NCBI RefSeq assembly: GCF_015689175.1
Contig: NZ_CP065047.1
Coordinates: forward strand, 2,108,001-2,172,000
DNA from: Mycobacterium kubicae
GTDB taxonomy: Bacteria > Actinomycetota > Actinomycetes > Mycobacteriales > Mycobacteriaceae
DNA length: 64,000 bases
Reading direction: 5' to 3'
Part shown: piece after piece, positions 8,324 to 16,840 of the stretch
Layout: every line of letters begins with the position of its first letter
Position numbering within the stretch: the stretch's first letter is position 1
The notes under the pieces: generated by a model
What the model was told of the DNA's origin: nothing
Seen by the model: the letters and a program-made list of their open reading frames with translations, nothing else
The model's database searches: none
Position numbers and translations under genes: made by a program

Positions 8324-9355
8324 TCAGGCCTTCGCCGCCAGGCCGGCCAGGATGCGGCCCGCCGGTTCGGATCGGGTGTGCCGATAGCCGGTGCCCGCCC
8401 ACAGATTGATCCGCTCCGGGTCGCCGGCCGCGGCGGCCGCCTTGCGGATCGGGCTGGTCAGGTGATGCAAGGCGGGATAGCCGGGCGGCGCCACGGCCGT
8501 GTAGCGATCGGTGAATACATTGGTCAGTCCCCGCGCGGGGCGGCCGGTGAATGCCCGGGTCACCACGGTCGTTCGGCCTGCGGCCTCGGCGAGTGCCTTG
8601 CGGTAGGGCGCCGATATTCCGCTTTCCTGGCTGCACAACAGTGCGGTGCCGACGGCGGTGGCGACCGCACCCGCGCCCAGCGCCGCGGCGACGTCGTCGG
8701 CGGTACCCAGTCCGCCGGCAGCGATCAGCGGCAAGGAGGTCACGGTAGCCACCTCCTTCAGCAGTTGGGGCAGCGGCACCTCGGCCGGTAGCCGCTCGGG
8801 AGTCAACGTCCCCGAATGACCGCCGGCGGCGGAGGCTTGCACCAGCAGCAGGTCGACCTCGCGCTCGGTAGCCAGCTGGGCTTCCGGCGCCGACGTGACG
8901 GTCTGCGCGACGACGCTGCCGGCTTTCTGCAATGCCGCGATCACCGATGCCTCGGGCACCCCGAACGTGAAGCTGACCACCGGTACCGGGTTGGCGAGCA
9001 GCAGGTCGACTTTTTCCTGCCAGTAGTCGTTGTCCTCGGTGATCGGCACGCGCTCCAGATCAACCTGGTAGCGCTCGGCCTCGGGCGCGATGGTGCGGCG
9101 GTATTGCGCATAGGCGTCCGCGTCCACGGGGACTGGGGTCGGAGCGAACACATTGACGCCGAATTGCACACCTGCGGAGCGCACTTCGGCGATTTGCTCG
9201 GCGAGGACGTCTGGTGGCTTGTAGCCGGCGGCGACGAAACCGAGACTGCCCGCCTGAGCGGCCGCCACGACCAGCTTGGCGGTGGTCGGACCGCCGGCCA
9301 TCGGGGCGGCCAGGACCGGAATCGTCATCCCCAGCCCGGCCAGTGTGCTGTGCAT
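8324..9355 (-). CDS. Nitronate monooxygenase (2-nitropropane dioxygenase family)
   Basis: The 343-residue protein is an FMN-dependent TIM-barrel enzyme that oxidises alkyl nitronates. It shows the N-terminal VLAAPMAGGPTT, the segment VQASAAGGHSGTL that carries the likely catalytic His, and the phosphate-binding [23 protein letters not shown] 9355 is chosen because GGAGG (9365-9361) lies 5 bases upstream; ATG 9367 is less likely. It is followed directly by the MBL-fold hydrolase gene. A second, shorter family member lies at 30090. Confidence 0.9.
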   Translation of the reverse strand: MHSTLAGLGMTIPVLAAPMAGGPTTAKLVVAAAQAGSLGFVAAGYKPPDVLAEQIAEVRSAGVQFGVNVFAPTPVPVDADAYAQYRRTIAPEAERYQVDLERVPITEDNDYWQEKVDLLLANPVPVVSFTFGVPEASVIAALQKAGSVVAQTVTSAPEAQLATEREVDLLLVQASAAGGHSGTLTPERLPAEVPLPQLLKEVATVTSLPLIAAGGLGTADDVAAALGAGAVATAVGTALLCSQESGISAPYRKALAEAAGRTTVVTRAFTGRPARGLTNVFTDRYTAVAPPGYPALHHLTSPIRKAAAAAGDPERINLWAGTGYRHTRSEPAGRILAGLAAKA

Positions 9356-9400
9356 GGCGACCTCCATCGATCAGGCGGAAAGACCGTGCAGCGTCTACTC

Positions 9401-9447
9401 AACACTGGCTGGAAACGTAAGTCCACGACGTGTTTTCGACCAGTGTT
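9401..9447. promoter_or_regulatory. Inverted repeat in the divergent nitronate monooxygenase/TSUP promoter region
   Basis: AACACTGG (9401-9408) and CCAGTGTT (9440-9447) are perfect inverted arms 31 bases apart, and the similarity extends inward through GGAAA and TTTC. It sits between two divergent starts (9355 and 9505). It could be a two-site operator; no regulator gene adjoins it. Confidence 0.35.
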
Positions 9448-9504
9448 AAGTGTGAATTATCACGAAGTTGGCAGGCGGGGGTGCGGTGAGGTTACGTTCG
9501 CGTC

Positions 9505-10287
9505 GTGTCGCTTTCCCACTTGGCCTTGATCGGCCTGGCCGGGTTCGGCGCCGGCGTCATCAACGCCCTCGTCGGTTCCGGCACGTTGATCACCTTCCCG
9601 ACGTTGGTGGCCCTGGGCTATCCGCCTGTCACTTCGACCATGTCCAACGCCGTTGGTCTGGTGGCCGGTGGCGTATCGGCCACCTGGGGCTACCGCGCCG
9701 AATTGGGCGGCCAGTGGCACCGGTTGCGGTGGCAGATCCCGGCGTCGCTGGCCGGAGCGGTCGTCGGTGCGTTTTTGCTGCTGCACCTGCCCGAGAAGGT
9801 TTTCGCCGAGGTGGTGCCCGCCCTGCTGGTGCTCGCACTGATTCTTGTGGTTACTGGGCCGTGGATCCAGGCATGGGCGCGGCGGCAAGCCGAAGAGGCC
9901 GGGCGCTCGGTCGACCACATCACCGCGGGACGGATGGCTGCGCTGGTTTTCGGCACGTTCGCCGTGGGCGTCTACGGCGGTTATTTCACTGCCGCCCAAG
10001 GGATTTTGTTGATCGGCGTGATGGGTGCCTTGCTGCCGGAGTCGGTGCAGCGCATGAATGCGGCGAAGAACCTGCTGGCGTTGGTGGTGAACGTCGTTGC
10101 CGCAGTGAGTTATACGTTGGTCGCGTTCGATCGAATCAGTTGGCCCGTCGCAGGCGTCATCGCCGTCGGCTCCTGGGTCGGGGGACTGCTGGGAGCCCGC
10201 TATGGGCGTCGGCTTTCCCCGAATGCGCTGCGCGCCAACATCGTCGTGGTCGGCGCCATAGGGCTGTATCGCTTGATGACCATCTAG
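9505..10287 (+). CDS. TSUP-family (TauE/SafE) membrane transporter
   Basis: The 260-residue protein has about eight hydrophobic spans and two related halves, as in TauE/SafE permeases that move sulfite, sulfonates or other organic anions across the membrane. The signature-like GAGVINALVGSGTLITFPTL lies near residues 15-34, with STMSNAVGLVAGG following; the second half repeats the pattern in YGGYFTAAQGILLIGVMGALLP. It is divergent from the nitronate monooxygenase gene and convergent with the YbdK-type ligase gene. The substrate cannot be read from sequence. Confidence 0.88.
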   Translation: MSLSHLALIGLAGFGAGVINALVGSGTLITFPTLVALGYPPVTSTMSNAVGLVAGGVSATWGYRAELGGQWHRLRWQIPASLAGAVVGAFLLLHLPEKVFAEVVPALLVLALILVVTGPWIQAWARRQAEEAGRSVDHITAGRMAALVFGTFAVGVYGGYFTAAQGILLIGVMGALLPESVQRMNAAKNLLALVVNVVAAVSYTLVAFDRISWPVAGVIAVGSWVGGLLGARYGRRLSPNALRANIVVVGAIGLYRLMTI

Positions 10288-10309
10288 CGAGAAACCCTGC
10301 GGCACTGAT

Positions 10310-11431
10310 TCAGCTCAGCGTGGCCGCTGCCGCCTCGGCGATGACATCCATCATTTCGCCGCGCTGGTGCCAGACCCGCCGCGAACGCATGGCGCCGTTG
10401 CCCTCGACGGTGAGCCGATCGAGTTCGGCAACGACACGGTCGAATTCACCGAGCGCCTCCAACGCCGGGCGAGTGCGGCGCACCAGCATGTGCAGTTGTT
10501 CGCGGGCGGGTACGGCACCGCGACCTTCCACCAGATCAAGGGCGTACCCGGACAACCCGTCATGCGCGGCTTTCCAATAGGCTGCCCGCAGCGCTGCAGG
10601 CGCAAGCCGCAACGCCGACGATCCGGGGCCGTCGCGGTGACGCTCGTCGAGCGCCGTCATCACCGCCGCGCGAATCAGGGTGGCCAGCAGCACCGATTCG
10701 GCGATCGTCGCGGGCACGTCGGCCACCCGGACCTCCACGGTCGGGAAATTCGCCGATGGTCGCACATCCCAATAGACCATGCCTCGATCGAGAATCACGC
10801 CGGTGTCCACCAGCATCTGAACCGTGCGGTCGAATTCTTCAGGCGAGGTGAAGTACGGCGGCGCGCCGGCAACCGGCCACCGACGCCATAACACGCTGCG
10901 CCAGCTGGCGTAACCGGAGTCGGTATTGCGGTACAGCGCCGAATTGGCCGACAGCGCAAGCAAAGCCGGCAGCCACGGTCGCAGCCAGTTGCTGACGTGA
11001 ATCGCCGCCGCTTGATCGGGGACCTGCACGTGTACGTGGGAACCACAGATGCCTTGCTCATGAGCAACCATGCCGTACTGCTCACCGATGCGCCGATAGC
11101 GCTCGGTATCGGTCACCGGGAACTGGTGCGGCGTCACCGGTGGGAGCCCCAGCGCCAGCAGTTGCACCCCGGCGGCTTCGGCGGCCTGTGCAGCGGCGCG
11201 GCGCAATCTGGCGAGCTCGTCTCGCAGCTGCGACGCCGTTTCCACCACGCCGGAATTGGTCTCCACCTGGCAACTGCTCAACTCCACCTGCAATTCGGCG
11301 CCTCGGCGCGCGGCCTCCTCGGCCACTGCCTGGTTGCGGGGGGCCGGTTCACCGGTGCCAGGGTCGACGAGAAGGAACTCCTCCTCGACGCCAATGGTGG
11401 GCAGGTCGCTGTCGAAGGACCCCGGACTCAT
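10310..11431 (-). CDS. Carboxylate-amine ligase, YbdK/GCS2 family
   Basis: The 373-residue protein belongs to the glutamate-cysteine ligase family 2 (YbdK type), ATP-dependent enzymes that join a carboxylate and an amine. It opens with TIGVEEEFLLVDPGTGEP, the conserved GVEEE metal/substrate segment, and contains CGSHVHVQVPDQ and WRRWPVAG, typical of the family; a highly similar protein exists in M. tuberculosis (Rv0433, from memory). Weak gamma-glutamylcysteine ligase activity is known for E. coli YbdK, but the physiological reaction is unsettled. It is convergent with the TSUP gene and divergent from the TetR gene at 11654. Confidence 0.9.
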   Translation of the reverse strand: MSPGSFDSDLPTIGVEEEFLLVDPGTGEPAPRNQAVAEEAARRGAELQVELSSCQVETNSGVVETASQLRDELARLRRAAAQAAEAAGVQLLALGLPPVTPHQFPVTDTERYRRIGEQYGMVAHEQGICGSHVHVQVPDQAAAIHVSNWLRPWLPALLALSANSALYRNTDSGYASWRSVLWRRWPVAGAPPYFTSPEEFDRTVQMLVDTGVILDRGMVYWDVRPSANFPTVEVRVADVPATIAESVLLATLIRAAVMTALDERHRDGPGSSALRLAPAALRAAYWKAAHDGLSGYALDLVEGRGAVPAREQLHMLVRRTRPALEALGEFDRVVAELDRLTVEGNGAMRSRRVWHQRGEMMDVIAEAAAATLS

Positions 11432-11653
11432 ACGCGCAAGCTACCCCTGGGTCTGTCCGGCAAACCATGTTGGCAACGTACTGTCAGCGAGATCTCACCG
11501 GACATGACGGGTGTGGGCGAACTTCACCATTTTGCTGTCGAGACCAGATTCATTCGGGAAGATGACTGGGACGAAAACCGTGACGATGTCGGGCATCTCC
11601 GGTTGCGTATGCGCGGCGCGCATTGCACGTTCAGTTGAGGGAGTAGTCAAGCT

Positions 11654-12313
11654 GTGTCAAGTCCTCGGGTGCACGACCCCGACCACGTCTTCGACTCTGT
11701 CGAACAATTGGTTTCCCAGGACGGCGCGGAGGCGCTGACGATCCGGGCGCTCACCAGGGCCACTGGTGTGTCCAACGGCGCCATCTACCGGACATTCGAA
11801 TCACGCGGGGGCCTGCTGGGACGCACCTGGATTCGAGCCGAGCGCCGCTTTCTGACCCTGTTGACCAGCGCGGTCGACGAGGCCCGCGAACGGTCCGCCG
11901 CGGACCCGCTCGAGGCGGTGCACGCCGCAGCGGAGACGTCGCTGATCTACCCCGAGATGTATCCGGGGTCCGCGGCGTTGCTCATGACGGTGCGCCGGGA
12001 TGAGGTAACCACCCAGCCGATGCCGCCTGAGGTGGCCGACCAGTTGGCTGCCCTGCAATGCGAACTCGCTCATGTCCTCACGCAGTTGGCGCAGCGGTTG
12101 TGGGGTCGTTGCGACGACGATGCGGTCAACCTGATTGCGGCGTGCATCATCGATCTGCCGAAATGGATCGCCCTGCGCGGCAAGCGCTACAGCATGCCCG
12201 TGGTGCGTGGCTACCTACGGGCCGCGGTGCAGTCGGTGCTGAGCGTCGGACCGCCGCCGAATGCGGAACGCGACTTAGTCATGGTCGGCGGTCACCGCGG
12301 CGGCAACGCATAG
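11654..12313 (+). CDS. TetR-family transcriptional regulator
   Basis: The 219-residue protein has an N-terminal TetR helix-turn-helix (about residues 14-60), with TIRALTRATGVSNGAIYRTFESRGGLL as the recognition region, and a divergent helical ligand-binding half. GTG 11654 is preceded by GAGGGAG about 11 bases upstream. The gene is divergent from the YbdK ligase gene across 222 bases and convergent with the STAS gene, from which it is separated by only 2 bases. The target is unknown; the divergent ligase gene is the first candidate. Confidence 0.88.
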   Translation: MSSPRVHDPDHVFDSVEQLVSQDGAEALTIRALTRATGVSNGAIYRTFESRGGLLGRTWIRAERRFLTLLTSAVDEARERSAADPLEAVHAAAETSLIYPEMYPGSAALLMTVRRDEVTTQPMPPEVADQLAALQCELAHVLTQLAQRLWGRCDDDAVNLIAACIIDLPKWIALRGKRYSMPVVRGYLRAAVQSVLSVGPPPNAERDLVMVGGHRGGNA

Positions 12314-12315
12314 CG

Positions 12316-12753
12316 TCACCAACTGGCCGTCGGTGTGGCAAGAGCGTCGTCCACCGTGCGGTGAATCGGCAGGGTGTCGCTCAATCCGCAGGCTGCGACG
12401 ATCCGGGCGACGACCGGGGTGGCGCTGACCAAGCGCATCTCCACCCCGCGGCGACGGCACCGCTGCGCTTCTTCGGCCAGTACGGCGAAAGCACAGCAAC
12501 CCATGAATTCCACATCGCGGACGTCGACCACCAAAACGCCGGGCAGGGTAACGCCGGCGGCCGCTTCGCTCACCAGATGACGCCAGGTCTGCTCGTTGCA
12601 CGCGTCGATCTCCCCGCCGGCGTGGATCACTACCGCTTCGCCGCTGCGGTCGGTCGTGGCGCGCAGTCTGCTGCGCGGGTCGCCGAGTTCGTAGACCAGC
12701 CGTGTGCTGAGGGTCAGGTGCGTCGAAAACGACTCTGCAATGACCAGGCTCAT
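12316..12753 (-). CDS. STAS-domain anti-sigma factor antagonist-like protein
   Basis: The 145-residue protein carries a STAS domain (about residues 35-135) like SpoIIAA/RsbV, which release sigma factors by binding anti-sigma kinases. The core VLVVDVRDVEFMGCCAFAVL occupies the usual phosphorylation loop; where classic members have Ser, this protein has Cys86, so regulation by serine phosphorylation is doubtful. A 30-residue N-terminal extension precedes the domain. No anti-sigma factor gene adjoins it. It is divergent from the TetR gene at 12897, sharing an intergenic region with operator-like repeats. Confidence 0.85.
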   Translation of the reverse strand: MSLVIAESFSTHLTLSTRLVYELGDPRSRLRATTDRSGEAVVIHAGGEIDACNEQTWRHLVSEAAAGVTLPGVLVVDVRDVEFMGCCAFAVLAEEAQRCRRRGVEMRLVSATPVVARIVAACGLSDTLPIHRTVDDALATPTASW

Positions 12754-12816
12754 CGTGCACTCCTAATCGACTGGCGCATATTTCCGCCGCGATGGATGCC
12801 CGTCCTGCGAGGCTGA

Positions 12817-12877
12817 AGACAGACAGACTTATCGCCCTGTGAGTCTCAGTTCTATAACAAGACAGGGCGGTCTGTCT
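12817..12877. promoter_or_regulatory. Paired operator-like repeats between STAS and TetR genes
   Basis: An 18-base dyad at 12860-12877 (AGACAGGGC then GGTCTGTCT, 7 of 9 positions paired) lies 20 bases before the TetR start. A second element at 12821-12840 (AGACAGAC, four bases, CGCCCTGT) is the inverse of the first with a four-base insertion. The repeated AGACAG/CTGTCT arms and position next to a tetR gene suggest autoregulation and control of the divergent STAS gene. Confidence 0.55.
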
Positions 12878-12896
12878 ATATAGGCGGGCTAAGGGT

Positions 12897-13538
12897 ATGG
12901 TGATCCTCGTTATGGCATCGCCTAACGAGATAACTCCTTTCGTGCCTGCTCGCGAGCGGATTTTGACTGCGGCCTATGAGCTGTTCAGCCGACGGGGGAT
13001 TCGTGCGGTTGGCACCGACGAGGTCATCGAACGCGCCGCAGTGGCCAAGGCGACCCTCTATCGGCATTTCGCGACAAAGAACGACCTGGTCCTGGCGGTG
13101 CTGGAGCGGCGCGAGCAGCTGTGGACCCACGGTTTGATCGAGGCGCAGTCCGAGCGGCGCGGCACGACGCCAGAAGAACAGTTGCTGGCCATCTTCGACG
13201 TCTTGCACGACTGGATTCAGGAGGGCGACGGTTACGAAGGCTGCTCCTTCATCAACGTGTTGCTCGAAGTGGGGGCCGACCATCCCGTCGGGCAGGCCTG
13301 TATTGCTCATATCGACAACGTCCGGGACATCGTGCGCCGGCGCGCGCTGGCGGCCGGATTGGCCGACGTCCAGGACTTCGCGTGGTCGTGGCACATCCTG
13401 ATGAAAGGCGCCATCATCCTGGCGGCCGTGGGTGACGCGAATGCGGCGATGCGGGCTCAGTCGATGGCGCGCGCCCTGATCGAGCAGCACCGACCCGAGA
13501 ATCTAGCTCGTCAGGAAGCCGACGAGGTGGCCGGTTGA
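12897..13538 (+). CDS. TetR-family transcriptional regulator
   Basis: The 213-residue protein has a TetR DNA-binding domain (about residues 19-65; YELFSRRGIRAVGTDEVIER then AAVAKATLYRHFATKNDLV) and a C-terminal domain containing DGYEGCSFINVLLEV, typical of a subgroup that senses electrophiles or drugs through a conserved Cys. ATG 12897 and ATG 12912 are both possible starts; the second matches family length better. The upstream palindromes at 12821-12877 are likely its operators. Its 3' end overlaps the convergent DedA gene by 28 bases. Confidence 0.88.
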   Translation: MVILVMASPNEITPFVPARERILTAAYELFSRRGIRAVGTDEVIERAAVAKATLYRHFATKNDLVLAVLERREQLWTHGLIEAQSERRGTTPEEQLLAIFDVLHDWIQEGDGYEGCSFINVLLEVGADHPVGQACIAHIDNVRDIVRRRALAAGLADVQDFAWSWHILMKGAIILAAVGDANAAMRAQSMARALIEQHRPENLARQEADEVAG

Positions 13539-14194
13539 TCTGGCCCGGTGCTGCCGGCGTTGCGATAGTGCTCGGCCTCTAGCTCGGCAATCGCGCGCGA
13601 CGTCCTCTCCCGCAGCAGCAGCGCGGCGGTGACACCGCAGAGGATGGCAATGACCAGCGCGATCCAGGAGAACCGCTGCAGCCAGCGTTCGGCGGCGATA
13701 CCGGCGAAGTAGACCGCCGCGGTCGTGCCACCGGCCCAGCAGATGCCTCCGGAGATGTTGGCGACCAGGAACCGCGGATAGGGCATCTTCAACGCGCCGG
13801 CCAGCGGGCCGGCGAAGATGCGCAGCAGCGCGATGAAGCGGCCGAAGAACACCGCCCGCACGCCCCAGCGTTCGAAGGTTCGCTCGGCCAGCAATACGTG
13901 ACCCGGGCCGAAGTGTTTGGGGAATCGCCGGCCCAGCCGGTCGAACAGCGGCATGCCGAAGCGGCGGCCCACCGAATAGCCGATCGAGTCGCCGACCACG
14001 GCGCCGATCACCGCGGCCAGCCCGACACCGATGGGGTTCACGGCGAGATCGTGATGCGAGGACATCAGCGCGGCACTCACCAGCACAATCTCACCCGGCA
14101 GCGGGATGCCGAGACTTTCGACACCGACCACACCGCCAACCAGCAGGTACACCGCGAGAGGAGGGATCGTCTGCAGTAGGGCCTCGACGTCCAT
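13511..14194 (-). CDS. DedA-family membrane protein
   Basis: The 227-residue protein shows the DedA (SNARE-associated/VTT) layout: ESLGIPLPGEIVLVSAALMSS near residues 26-46, the GDSIGYSVGRRFG segment, and FFGRFIALLRIFAGPLAGALKMPYPRF with the conserved membrane-embedded Arg residues. Members act as lipid or small-ion flippases and support membrane homeostasis. It has four to five hydrophobic spans and a hydrophilic C-terminal tail. It overlaps the TetR gene end and is divergent from the acyl-CoA synthetase gene. Confidence 0.92.
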   Translation of the reverse strand: MDVEALLQTIPPLAVYLLVGGVVGVESLGIPLPGEIVLVSAALMSSHHDLAVNPIGVGLAAVIGAVVGDSIGYSVGRRFGMPLFDRLGRRFPKHFGPGHVLLAERTFERWGVRAVFFGRFIALLRIFAGPLAGALKMPYPRFLVANISGGICWAGGTTAAVYFAGIAAERWLQRFSWIALVIAILCGVTAALLLRERTSRAIAELEAEHYRNAGSTGPDQPATSSAS

Positions 14195-14299
14195 GCGTAA
14201 AGGATGCCTGACGAACGGCCGATGCGCGCATCATTGGCTTGCGTTGGTGCCGATAGTGTCGTGGCGTTACCGGGTCAGCGGAGATCTTCGGGAGACGCA

Positions 14300-15937
14300 G
14301 TGGAATTCAACCTTGCCCAAGTGTTCACCGCGGTCGCGGCGGCGAACCCGGATCGCGACTGCATCGTGTTCGGGGACCGGCGGTTGACCTTCGCCCAGAC
14401 CGACCAGCGGGCTCGTCGATTCGCGCGGGTACTGCACGACTGGGGGCTGGGTGCGCGCCGGGAACGCGCGCACTTGGCGCCCTACGAGTCCGGCCAAAGC
14501 CATCTCGGGTTGTACATGGCCAACTGCAACGAGTTCCTCGAGGCGATGATCGGGTCCTACCAAGCCCGGGTCGCCCCGTTCAACATCAACTATCGCTACG
14601 TCGCCGATGAACTGGTGTACCTATTGGACAACGCCGGTGCGGACGCGGTCATGTACCACGCGCGGTTCGCGCCCACACTGGCCGAAGCGCTGCACAAGTA
14701 CGGCCGGCAGCCTCGCCTGATCCATGTCGACGACGGATCCGGCAACGAGCCGCTACCTACGGCGGTGCGTTACGAGGAGGTGTTGGCGGCCGCTTCCGAG
14801 GAACCCCTCGACCTCGCCGTGTCCCCCGATGACCTCTACATGCTCTACACCGGCGGCACCACCGGCATGCCCAAGGGCGTGCTGTGGCGCCAGCACGACA
14901 TCTACATGAACACCATGGGCGGCCGGAGCTTCGGCGCCGACGACATGGTGACCACTCTCGACGACATCGTCGAACGCTCGCGCCCGGGCGGACCGGGTTC
15001 GCTGACCGCGGCCCCGCTGATGCACGGCGCGGCGCAGTGGGCGGCGTTCCTGACGATGTGCAGCGGACGCCCGTTCGTCATGGCGGCAACGACCACCCAC
15101 TTCGACCCGGCCGAGACCTTGGCACTGGCCAGCAGGGAACGCGTGATGTCGTTGTCGTTCATCGGTGACGCCTTCGGCAGGCCGTTGGTCGAGGAACTGG
15201 CGGCCGCTAGCTACGACCTGTCCGCTCTGGTGGCGGTGGTCACCGGTGGGGCGGCACTCAGCGCGCCGGTCAAACAACGGTTCGTCGAATTGCTGCCCCA
15301 CATAACGATTTTGGACACCGGCGGATCCTCGGAGTCCGGCGCTCAGATGGGTCAGGTCTCGTCTCGCCTGCAGGCCGCGTCGGGCAGATTCCTGCCGAAT
15401 CCGGGTGCGGTGGTGGTCAGCGAGGACATGACGCGGATCCTCTCACCGGGCGACGACGAGATCGGGTGGCTGGCTCAACAGGGCTTCATTCCGCTTGGCT
15501 ATCTCGGCGACCCCGACAAGACCGCTCGGACGTTCCCCGTCATCGAGGGAATCCGGCATTCGGTCCCCGGCGATCGGGCGCGCTGGCATGCCGACGGTCA
15601 GATCGAGTTGCTGGGCCGCGATTCGGTGACCATCAACTCCGGTGGTGAGAAGATCTTCGCCGAAGAGGTCGAGGCCGCCATTGCCGAACACCCGGCCGTC
15701 TATGACGTGGTGGTCACCGGTCGGCCGAGCGCCCGGTGGGGAAGCGAAGTCGTTGCGGTTGTGCAGATGGCCGCCGGTCAAAACGCCGACGCCGCGAGCA
15801 TCCTGACCGAGGCCGCCCGGCATATCGCGCGCTACAAACTGCCCAAAGACATTATCTTCTGCGACAAGGTGCAGCGTTCCCCGTCCGGCAAAGCCGATTA
15901 TCGTTGGGCCAAAAAGATTGCGTCGCAGCTTAGTTGA
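14300..15937 (+). CDS. Acyl-CoA synthetase (FadD-type adenylate-forming enzyme)
   Basis: The 545-residue product activates a carboxylic acid as acyl-AMP and transfers it to CoA. The P-loop YTGGTTGMPKG lies at 183-193, the A5-like segment in LDTGGSSESGAQMG, the hinge/GxKIxxxExE motif GGEKIFAEEVEAAI, and the C-terminal catalytic Lys in PSGKADYRWAK. GTG 14300 is preferred because GGGAGA precedes it and VEFNLAQVFTAVAAANPDRD is the usual N-terminus; a longer in-frame start at 14204 runs into the divergent promoter. It is followed by the IclR gene. Its acid substrate is unknown; nearby aromatic catabolism makes an aromatic or steroid side-chain acid conceivable. Confidence 0.92.
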   Translation: MEFNLAQVFTAVAAANPDRDCIVFGDRRLTFAQTDQRARRFARVLHDWGLGARRERAHLAPYESGQSHLGLYMANCNEFLEAMIGSYQARVAPFNINYRYVADELVYLLDNAGADAVMYHARFAPTLAEALHKYGRQPRLIHVDDGSGNEPLPTAVRYEEVLAAASEEPLDLAVSPDDLYMLYTGGTTGMPKGVLWRQHDIYMNTMGGRSFGADDMVTTLDDIVERSRPGGPGSLTAAPLMHGAAQWAAFLTMCSGRPFVMAATTTHFDPAETLALASRERVMSLSFIGDAFGRPLVEELAAASYDLSALVAVVTGGAALSAPVKQRFVELLPHITILDTGGSSESGAQMGQVSSRLQAASGRFLPNPGAVVVSEDMTRILSPGDDEIGWLAQQGFIPLGYLGDPDKTARTFPVIEGIRHSVPGDRARWHADGQIELLGRDSVTINSGGEKIFAEEVEAAIAEHPAVYDVVVTGRPSARWGSEVVAVVQMAAGQNADAASILTEAARHIARYKLPKDIIFCDKVQRSPSGKADYRWAKKIASQLS

Positions 15938-16040
15938 AGAAGGCTGACTGGTTGTCGCTGGCGTTGTAGGCGCCGGAGCTGCCGATACCGGAGTTGTTCG
16001 GGCCCGATCTGTAGCTGCCCGAGGTGCCGCATCGGTACCG
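15930..16040 (-). pseudogene. Fragment of a PPE-MPTR protein C-terminus
   Basis: On the minus strand, a 36-codon open stretch ending at TAA 15932-15930 encodes pentapeptides in strict register: SGSYR, SGPNN, SGIGS, SGAYN, ASDNQ, SAFFN. This period-5 S/N-G-x-x-N pattern is that of the major polymorphic tandem repeats of mycobacterial PPE proteins, which often end in a similar FFN tail. An in-frame stop (16043-16041) lies just upstream and no start is available, so it is a remnant. Its last bases overlap the end of the acyl-CoA synthetase gene. Confidence 0.6.
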
Positions 16041-16048
16041 TCACTGTC

Positions 16049-16834
16049 ATGCGGAAAGAGCAACCGGCGATCGATCCGCCGGTCCCGCAGTACCCGATCG
16101 AGTCGGTCGACAACGCGTTGAAGCTGCTGCTGTTACTGGGGGAGCGGCCGGAGATCCGCTTGAGCGAGGCGACCCGGTATCTGGGGGTGGCGTCGTCGAC
16201 GGCGCACCGATTGCTGGCGATGTTGAGTTATCGAGGTTTCGTCCGGCAGGATCCGGTGTCCAAGGCGTACCTGCCCGGTCCGGCGCTCACCAGCGTCGCG
16301 TTCGCCGTTTTCGGTCGCATCGACGTCGCCCGCACGGCCGCGCCCGTCATGCGCGAGTTGAGTGAGCGGCTACGCGAAACGATTCACATCGGGATGCTCG
16401 ACGGCGCCAACGTCCGGTTCATCGCTGCGGTGGAAGGTCCCGCCGCGGTGCGAGTGGCCTCCCGATTGGGACGCACCATGCCTGCCCATTGCACTTCGAC
16501 GGGCAAGGTCTTGCTGGCGCAGCTTACCGAATCTGAATTGCGTCAAGCGCTTCCGGGCAACGACCTGACGCGGATCACCCAGCATTCGATCGGCGACCGC
16601 GCCGAACTGGAATCCGAGCTGGCCCGCATCCGCGAGCGTGGGTTCGCCGTCAATCGGGAAGAGAGCGAAGAAGGAGTCGCCTCTGTTGCGGTGTCGATAC
16701 CCACCCGGGCGCCGGGCCTACGGCTGGCCCTGAACGCCGCGGCCCCGTGCCACCGGATCGACGAAGCAAACCACCCCGTAATGGTGAGCGCACTGATCAA
16801 CGCCGCCAACGAGATTGGTGCTCAGCTCGGCTGA
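16049..16834 (+). CDS. IclR-family transcriptional regulator
   Basis: The 261-residue protein has an N-terminal winged helix (about residues 14-75; LSEATRYLGVASSTAHRLLAML) and a C-terminal IclR ligand-binding domain (about 85-260; ETIHIGMLDGANVRFIA, MPAHCTSTGKVLLA, REESEEGVASVAVSI). IclR regulators often control aromatic-acid pathways such as pca and phthalate genes, and the dioxygenase locus begins about 1 kb downstream, so it is a candidate regulator of that locus (inference). It ends 6 bases before the convergent deacetylase gene. Confidence 0.93.
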   Translation: MRKEQPAIDPPVPQYPIESVDNALKLLLLLGERPEIRLSEATRYLGVASSTAHRLLAMLSYRGFVRQDPVSKAYLPGPALTSVAFAVFGRIDVARTAAPVMRELSERLRETIHIGMLDGANVRFIAAVEGPAAVRVASRLGRTMPAHCTSTGKVLLAQLTESELRQALPGNDLTRITQHSIGDRAELESELARIRERGFAVNREESEEGVASVAVSIPTRAPGLRLALNAAAPCHRIDEANHPVMVSALINAANEIGAQLG

Positions 16835-16840
16835 TACCGC

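Noticed and set aside
7622..8791. 389-codon plus-strand frame over the MBL hydrolase and monooxygenase genes
   Set aside because: Antisense to two genes with clear motifs and start sites.
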